Shown: in pieces, positions 14,100 through 18,991 of the stretch
Numbering within the stretch: position 1 is the stretch's first letter
How the letters are laid out: every line of letters starts with the position of its first letter
DNA from: a bacterium
Lineage (GTDB): Bacteria > Patescibacteriota > Microgenomatia > UBA1400 > PJMF01
Direction: 5' to 3'
DNA: 18,991 nt
Assembly (NCBI GenBank): GCA_900299155.1
Contig: OMIS01000027.1
Span: 1 to 18,991 of the forward strand
Notes under the pieces: generated by a model
Databases searched by the model: none
What the model was told of the DNA's origin: nothing
Seen by the model: only the letters and a program-made list of their open reading frames with translations
Made by a program: the position numbers and the translations under genes

Positions 14100-14100
14100 T

Positions 14101-14130
14101 GCGACAGCTGAAAGGTAAGTAGGTTACAAT
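14101..14130 (+). promoter_or_regulatory. Promoter of the plus-strand glycosyltransferase-flippase genes, leaderless
   Basis: GCGACA (14101-14106, four of six matches to TTGACA) and TACAAT (14125-14130, five of six) are separated by 18 bases. The -10 box ends 6 bases before the ATG at 14137, so the expected start point is the A of the ATG itself. Confidence 0.6.
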
Positions 14131-14136
14131 AGAATT

Positions 14137-15870
14137 ATGCAATTTTTAAAAAATTCAGCTTTCGGTGTCGTGCTTGTTTTGTTTGCAATTGTTATTGCTT
14201 CATCTTGGCCACTTTTCAGAAGCGACATGTTTTTTACTCATGACTTTGTTCACGGTGTCAGAATTGCTGAAATGGCTCGTGCATTAAGAGATGGACACTT
14301 TCCGGTGCGTTGGAGCAGTAATTTTGGCTATGGTTATGGTATGCCTCTATTTGAGTTTTACGCTCCGCTGCCTTTTTATGTGGGGAGTATTTTTTATTTG
14401 TTGGGTGTACCACTACTTATTAGCTCAAAGCTGCTTTTTCTACTGCCCAATATATTGACCGCTATGGGTGCATACCTACTTGGTAGAAAAATTGGTGGAG
14501 TAAAAGGTGGTCTATTGGCTGCTGCAATAATCACATTAGCTCCCTATCGCGGTATGAATTTATTTATAAGAGGCGCAGTGAGTGAAACATGGGGGATTAT
14601 GTCATTAATCTGGGTTCTCTATGCCACTGTCCTAACTATTAATAAGAATACTTATGGTGCTGTTTTATTGATAGTAAGTATGATTTCACTATATTTGAGT
14701 CATAACTTGACGGTAGTAATTGGATTACCATTTGTTACACTTTGGACACTTGTATGGATCTGGCAAGAAAGTAAAGTTGACAATCATAGCTGGCGTATTA
14801 ATTGGCGTACTTCTCTACGACATATTCTTATACTAGTTTGGTGTCACATACTTTCTATTGGTATAGCAAGCTTCTATCTTCTCCCTTTGTTTAGTGAAAA
14901 AGATTTTACAAAAGTTGAAAGTGCTACTACTGGTGGTTACTTTAATTATCAATTGCATTTCTTATATATACGTCAACTATTTAGAACAGAGTGGGGATAT
15001 GGTGGCTCCGAGTGGGGACCAAATGATAAACTTCCTTTTTTCTTAGGTTATGCGCAATACTTGGGCTTATTAGTAGGCTTTGTTGCCACACTTTTTGCAG
15101 GTTGGAAGGCATTTTATAAAAAGGAGATCCAACACCATAAAAACTTCTGGATACTATCCGTTGCAATGTTTAGCGTAGCCCTTGCACTTTTTATGGCAGT
15201 TGGAAAATCTCAACCACTATGGGATGCTCTATCATTTATGAAGTACATCCAGTTTCCTTGGCGATACTACACTGTAGTAATTATTTTTATGGGTATTGCT
15301 GCCGCACTTGGTATACAGCATCTTCCTAAAAAGTGGTCATTTGCAAAAACATTACTGATTGTGTTGCTTGCACTATCAATTAACTGGCAATACTTTAGAC
15401 CAGAAAACTATTTGGAAGATGCCAAACTTTTATATTATGATGATGGGACAAGAGTTCAGACTCATATGTCGGGAATCTTGCCTGATTACATTCCTAAAAC
15501 TTTGGCAGCAGGTATTACACCTCCGCAGCAATTAGTCACTTGTGAAAAAATTGCCTGCGAACATCTAACGATTATCCAAAATTTAACTGCAAAGAAGGTA
15601 TTTACACTAGATCTGCAAAAATCGGAGCAAGTTATACTCAGTATTGCTCAATATCCTGGATGGAAGGTGAAAGTAAATGGCCAGGAACAATCAATTAGTA
15701 CTACAAAAGATGGACTTATTGCTGTACTGCTGCCTCCAGGTAAGCATACCGTTACAGTTTTGTTTGGTAGTACTCCTCTACGCAAACTTGCTGACACTAT
15801 CTCTCTAGTAAGTTGTATTATTTTTGTGGGATGGATTTTTTGGACGAAAAAAAATTATGATCGAAACTAA
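14137..15870 (+). CDS. YfhO/PTPS-related-type GT-C membrane glycosyltransferase
   Basis: A 577-residue polytopic membrane protein with about 11-13 hydrophobic segments. The N-terminal outer loop carries FFTHDFVHGVRIAEM (32-46) and, after a first-helix pair, GYGMPLFEFYAPLPFYVG (66-83). This Asp-containing loop is typical of lipid-phosphate-sugar-dependent GT-C transferases (COG5617/YfhO-like families). The last 77 residues form a small extracytoplasmic beta domain (YPGWKVKVNGQ, then LLPPGKHTVTV) followed by a final membrane helix, again as in YfhO-like proteins. It probably moves a sugar from a polyprenyl-phosphate carrier to a glycan or lipid on the outer face. Donor and acceptor cannot be read from sequence. 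The stop overlaps the flippase start region. The ATG is placed for leaderless translation. Confidence 0.8.
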   Translation: MQFLKNSAFGVVLVLFAIVIASSWPLFRSDMFFTHDFVHGVRIAEMARALRDGHFPVRWSSNFGYGYGMPLFEFYAPLPFYVGSIFYLLGVPLLISSKLLFLLPNILTAMGAYLLGRKIGGVKGGLLAAAIITLAPYRGMNLFIRGAVSETWGIMSLIWVLYATVLTINKNTYGAVLLIVSMISLYLSHNLTVVIGLPFVTLWTLVWIWQESKVDNHSWRINWRTSLRHILILVWCHILSIGIASFYLLPLFSEKDFTKVESATTGGYFNYQLHFLYIRQLFRTEWGYGGSEWGPNDKLPFFLGYAQYLGLLVGFVATLFAGWKAFYKKEIQHHKNFWILSVAMFSVALALFMAVGKSQPLWDALSFMKYIQFPWRYYTVVIIFMGIAAALGIQHLPKKWSFAKTLLIVLLALSINWQYFRPENYLEDAKLLYYDDGTRVQTHMSGILPDYIPKTLAAGITPPQQLVTCEKIACEHLTIIQNLTAKKVFTLDLQKSEQVILSIAQYPGWKVKVNGQEQSISTTKDGLIAVLLPPGKHTVTVLFGSTPLRKLADTISLVSCIIFVGWIFWTKKNYDRN

Positions 15871-17425
15871 AGTAATGGAACAACCAGTTGATAGTGTAAA
15901 TTCTGATGAACCCATTAGTGAAGTTGATCTACAAAGCATAAAGAAAAGATCAGTGGGCGGAGCTCTTTCATATTTTATCCGTACAATTTTCTTAAACGGA
16001 ATTGGAGTTGTATCTGCTATTATTTTGGGCTTTGCATTTTCTCCAGAGGATTTTGGATTATATGGTTTAGTAATGCAGTTTATTGGGATTCTTATCTTTT
16101 TCTCTGATATTGGTTTGGCTGCCGCACTTGTACAAAAACAACAGGAACCTACTGAAACAGACTATGCGACAGTGTTTACTGTTCAGCAGCTTTTGTCTTG
16201 GTTGATTGTGCTCATTTGTGTAGTGCTCATGTTCCTTGGAATGCGAAGTGAATGGTTACTACAGCAACTTCCTCCTAAACTCCATTTTTTGCTGCAGTGG
16301 CTTGTTGGATTTAATAGCAAGCTGGGTAGTACTGGATACTGGATTATGTTAACCTTAGCACTTTCGTTCCCACTTGCGGCATTGAAAACTATTCCTTCTA
16401 TAAAACTCGAGCGCAAATTAGACTTTTCTAAACTAGTCATCCCACAAATTGTAGAACAAGTTTCTTTTTATGGATTACTTATTTATTTAGCACTGCACGG
16501 GTATGGCGCAATATCTTATGCGTATGCAATTATTTTTCGTTCTATTTTGGGTGTTATTACTATGTACTACATAGCCCCATGGATGATTCGTCTTTCGCTG
16601 TCAAAAGATTCTTTACAGTCACTACTAAAATTTGGTGTTAAATTTCAATTAAACGATGCATTAGCACGTATTAAAGATCAATTATTTTTTACTGCTTTGG
16701 GAATTTACTTGCCACTTAATCAATTCGGGTACATTCAGTGGGCTAAATCATGGTCACTGTACCCATATAACTTGACCGTACAAAATGTGATGGCCATTAC
16801 TTTTCCTACATTTGCGCGGTTGCAACATAATAAGGAATACTTACGAAAAGCAATTGAAAAATCTATCTTTTTTATCAGCTTACTAATTTTCCCAATCCTT
16901 GTGGGTATGTCAGTTTTTATTGTCCCTCTAATTCAAGTGGTTCCGGGATATGCCAAGTGGTATCCTGCAGTTTTTAGTCTGGTTTTCTTCCTGCTTGATA
17001 TAGCTTGGAGTGCAATTGGAACTCCACTAATCAATGCACTTTCAGCAGTAGGGAAGATAAATATAACCTTAAAAATAATGACGTTACGTACTATCTTAAC
17101 TTGGGTTCTCACACCACTTGCAATGTACTTATGGGGTTTTAATGGTGTAGCAATCGCTACATTTGTTATAAACATAACTTCACTAATTCCTATTTGGTAT
17201 ATCAGAAAATTTGCTGCTGTAGATGTTTGGGGTATGACTTGGGGTCAACTCCTGGCGTCGTTAGTAATGGCAGGTGTTGGTATTGCTGGTATAGAGTACT
17301 GGGGAAAAAGTTGGGTATTTTTACTAAGTGGAATCGTTTTATGTGCTGTGGTTTATGGTGTGCTAATTTTACTGTTTTATAGAAAAAGATTATTTAGTGA
17401 AATACGAAATCTTGTATCAAAATAA
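15857..17425 (+). CDS. Wzx-type oligosaccharide/lipid-linked glycan flippase
   Basis: A polytopic protein of about 522 residues from the MOP-exporter superfamily (polysaccharide biosynthesis type), which flips undecaprenyl-linked glycan units across the membrane. It has about 12-14 hydrophobic segments. The N-terminal helix pair contains SPEDFGLYGLVMQFIGIL and FFSDIGLAAALVQ, the characteristic start of this family, with the KLERKLDF-type segment in the middle. Three in-frame ATGs compete: 15824 (deep in the previous gene), 15857 and 15875. 15857 gives a 14-base overlap with the upstream gene and 15875 begins 5 bases after its stop. I prefer 15857 but cannot decide. The gene sits between two GT-C transferases, which fits export of a polymer made by this locus. 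Confidence 0.85.
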   Translation: MIETKVMEQPVDSVNSDEPISEVDLQSIKKRSVGGALSYFIRTIFLNGIGVVSAIILGFAFSPEDFGLYGLVMQFIGILIFFSDIGLAAALVQKQQEPTETDYATVFTVQQLLSWLIVLICVVLMFLGMRSEWLLQQLPPKLHFLLQWLVGFNSKLGSTGYWIMLTLALSFPLAALKTIPSIKLERKLDFSKLVIPQIVEQVSFYGLLIYLALHGYGAISYAYAIIFRSILGVITMYYIAPWMIRLSLSKDSLQSLLKFGVKFQLNDALARIKDQLFFTALGIYLPLNQFGYIQWAKSWSLYPYNLTVQNVMAITFPTFARLQHNKEYLRKAIEKSIFFISLLIFPILVGMSVFIVPLIQVVPGYAKWYPAVFSLVFFLLDIAWSAIGTPLINALSAVGKINITLKIMTLRTILTWVLTPLAMYLWGFNGVAIATFVINITSLIPIWYIRKFAAVDVWGMTWGQLLASLVMAGVGIAGIEYWGKSWVFLLSGIVLCAVVYGVLILLFYRKRLFSEIRNLVSK

Positions 17426-17426
17426 A

Positions 17427-17432
17427 TAGAAT
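17427..17432 (+). promoter_or_regulatory. -10 box directly before the second GT-C gene, leaderless
   Basis: TAGAAT begins 2 bases after the flippase stop and ends 6 bases before the ATG at 17439, the same spacing as at 14125-14137. The predicted start point is the A of the ATG. There is no Shine-Dalgarno site. Confidence 0.45.
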
Positions 17433-17438
17433 TTATCT

Positions 17439-18986
17439 ATGGGGATTCAAAAATTATTAAGAAGTAAGTATCTTTTTTATATATTATTTTTTCTTGCTGC
17501 AGTCGCTTGGCGAGGCTGGTATGGTTTGAGTCATCTGAATTTTCAGCAAGATACTGCTAGAGATATTTACTTAATAAATGAATGGCGAGATTCTGGAGAG
17601 ATACTGCTAGCCTATGGCCCTAAGACCAGTATTGGAAATTTTTTTCTGCCACCCTTGTATTACCAAATACAATTACTGTTTGCCTACATTTTTCCAAAGT
17701 ACATTTTTATCATGAATTTCGTAACGATACTTATTGAAGCATTCACGCCAATTATTTTGTACTTAATCTTGAAAGAGCTAGTTGGAGAAAAAATCAGCGT
17801 TCTTGTATCAGCTGCATATATTATATTTGCTTTACCTCTAGTATTTGGTAGTTTTGCATGGAATCCAAACATGATCCCATTCTTTTCTACTTTATCATTG
17901 TATTGCTATATGCGGGCCTATAGCCGAAAAGAATTTTGGTTGGTAATTCCAGCAAGTGTATGTGTTGCAATTGCATTTAACTTGCACTACCAAGCATTTG
18001 TATTGTTCCCATTTAGTTTGATGTTTTTTGTGTATAGTCTTAGATATGGATGGCATGTAGCTAAATACTGGTTGATGGCTGCCATGATTATACTAGCAAT
18101 TTTTTCAGGGTATATATGGGGAGAAGTTAACGCTGGTTTTAGTAATACACAGCATATACTGCATTATTTTGGGAGTGAGCATGCTCAAATATATGATCGA
18201 GTCTCTAAACCAGCTTTTATATTTGTATTCCTCCCAGATTTTCTCGAGCGTGTAGTGACTGGAAACGATAGATATTACTTTAATATAAGTCTGGGTAGAA
18301 TTCTATTCTTTGTTGGTTTCTTTATATGGCTGTATAAAGCTTGGAAGTTAAAAAGTGGTAATTCATTACATGCATTCATATTCATTTATTTCATCAGCAT
18401 TATTATCGCATTACGCCTATATAAGGGTGATAAACTTGATTATTATTTAGAGACGCTCTATATCCTGCCTGTTTTCTTATTTGCTTACCTAATTCAGCTT
18501 AACAAAGCATTTATTGCACTCTTGATTTTATCGATACTTTTGATTCCTGCATATATTAAAGGTAATAAGCCATATAATCAATTTGCCGAGTTGTCAGCAA
18601 CAATGAGTATAATTTCAAAAAACCTACCAGATAATTCTGCAAGAGTATATTTCTATAATGAGGATGATATAAATATTTTTGCATTCGGGATTAGGAAGCT
18701 CTCCAATATCAGCATTTCTCAAAGAGATTCTGATATTTTAGAAATTTGCAGGAGAAACGATACATGTATATATAATGGTTTACCACAATGTAATTACTCA
18801 AGAATATATTCCAGGCTTGCCTTACTGAAATGGGAAAATGGGTATACTTTAGAAGATGTTTCTTATACCCAGAATTACCAGATTCTAATCGGGAAGTTAC
18901 ACAAAACAGAATCATCTTATACTGATATTTATAGTTACAACACTAAGGTAGGCAGCGATAAGTTACTACCTGAACTATATGAGTAA
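17439..18986 (+). CDS. GT-C-fold membrane glycosyltransferase (PMT/ArnT-like)
   Basis: A 515-residue polytopic membrane protein resembling dolichyl-phosphate-mannose-protein mannosyltransferase-like proteins. The first helix is followed by the outer loop NFQQDTARDIYLINEWRDSG (34-53). Its acidic residues (Asp38, Asp42) sit where GT-C enzymes keep their metal/donor-binding Asp. GNFFLPPLYYQIQ (67-79) then corresponds to the HPPLYY-like segment. About ten further membrane segments follow. The C-terminal 130 or so residues are soluble, with four cysteines in a short stretch (ICRRNDTC, then LPQC). The natural stop is 5 bases before the window end. Sampled lines are about 30-35% GC, lower than the minus-strand housekeeping genes. 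It is likely a sugar transferase of the same surface-glycan pathway; its specificity is unknown. Confidence 0.78.
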   Translation: MGIQKLLRSKYLFYILFFLAAVAWRGWYGLSHLNFQQDTARDIYLINEWRDSGEILLAYGPKTSIGNFFLPPLYYQIQLLFAYIFPKYIFIMNFVTILIEAFTPIILYLILKELVGEKISVLVSAAYIIFALPLVFGSFAWNPNMIPFFSTLSLYCYMRAYSRKEFWLVIPASVCVAIAFNLHYQAFVLFPFSLMFFVYSLRYGWHVAKYWLMAAMIILAIFSGYIWGEVNAGFSNTQHILHYFGSEHAQIYDRVSKPAFIFVFLPDFLERVVTGNDRYYFNISLGRILFFVGFFIWLYKAWKLKSGNSLHAFIFIYFISIIIALRLYKGDKLDYYLETLYILPVFLFAYLIQLNKAFIALLILSILLIPAYIKGNKPYNQFAELSATMSIISKNLPDNSARVYFYNEDDINIFAFGIRKLSNISISQRDSDILEICRRNDTCIYNGLPQCNYSRIYSRLALLKWENGYTLEDVSYTQNYQILIGKLHKTESSYTDIYSYNTKVGSDKLLPELYE

Positions 18987-18991
18987 TGGTA

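Noticed and set aside
1..18991. CRISPR array, tRNA, rRNA or insertion sequence
   Set aside because: No regularly spaced repeats, no cloverleaf or rRNA-like sequence, and no transposase or terminal inverted repeats were seen.

Overview
This window looks like part of a chromosome from a Candidate Phyla Radiation (Patescibacteria) bacterium. That assignment is an inference. It rests on short, stripped-down versions of housekeeping proteins (a YbeY that ends on its metal motif, a DnaX without zinc cysteines), several small proteins without recognisable homologues, and very tight gene packing. Microgenomates or a neighbouring group is my best guess, not a proof. TGA works as a stop (it ends rmlD with an ATGA overlap), so the recoded-TGA lineages are disfavoured. 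No rRNA, tRNA, CRISPR array or insertion sequence was seen. No gene-free stretch exceeds about 110 bases.

Bases 1-6819, all on the minus strand, hold an information-processing block. Read in the direction of transcription it starts at the right: a membrane-anchored protein of unknown function, then gltX, a 304-residue unknown protein, a 96-residue unknown protein, ybeY, dnaX, ybaB, and finally rdgB, which runs off the left edge. Spacings are 1-50 bases or small overlaps. trmD (6886-7545, plus) stands alone, divergent from this block and away from its usual ribosomal-protein neighbours.

Bases 7557-9442 (minus) encode what was, or is, one secreted trypsin-like serine protease followed by calcium-binding (thrombospondin-3-like) repeats, a Pro-Thr-Val linker and a beta-sandwich-like tail. 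The reading frame breaks exactly at the catalytic GDSG motif. Restoring a single G at 8663-8665 joins both halves into a 628-residue protein. This is the most striking item in the window.

Bases 9529-14080 (minus) form a surface-glycan operon: an LCP-family ligase, a 75-residue membrane/coiled-coil protein, rmlB, an rmlC-like epimerase, rmlD, and a small AT-rich secreted protein coupled to rmlD. Divergent from it, 14137-18986 (plus) holds a YfhO-like GT-C membrane glycosyltransferase, a Wzx-type flippase and a second GT-C-type membrane transferase. Together they suggest a rhamnose-containing, lipid-linked polymer: rmlBCD make dTDP-L-rhamnose (rmlA is not in the window), the polytopic transferases build or decorate it outside the membrane, the flippase exports it, and the LCP protein attaches it to the wall.

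A recurring sequence feature is a -10-like hexamer placed only 6-11 bases before the start codon of many genes, usually without a Shine-Dalgarno site. This suggests leaderless or nearly leaderless mRNAs beside a few genes with good Shine-Dalgarno sites (ybaB, rmlC, rmlD).
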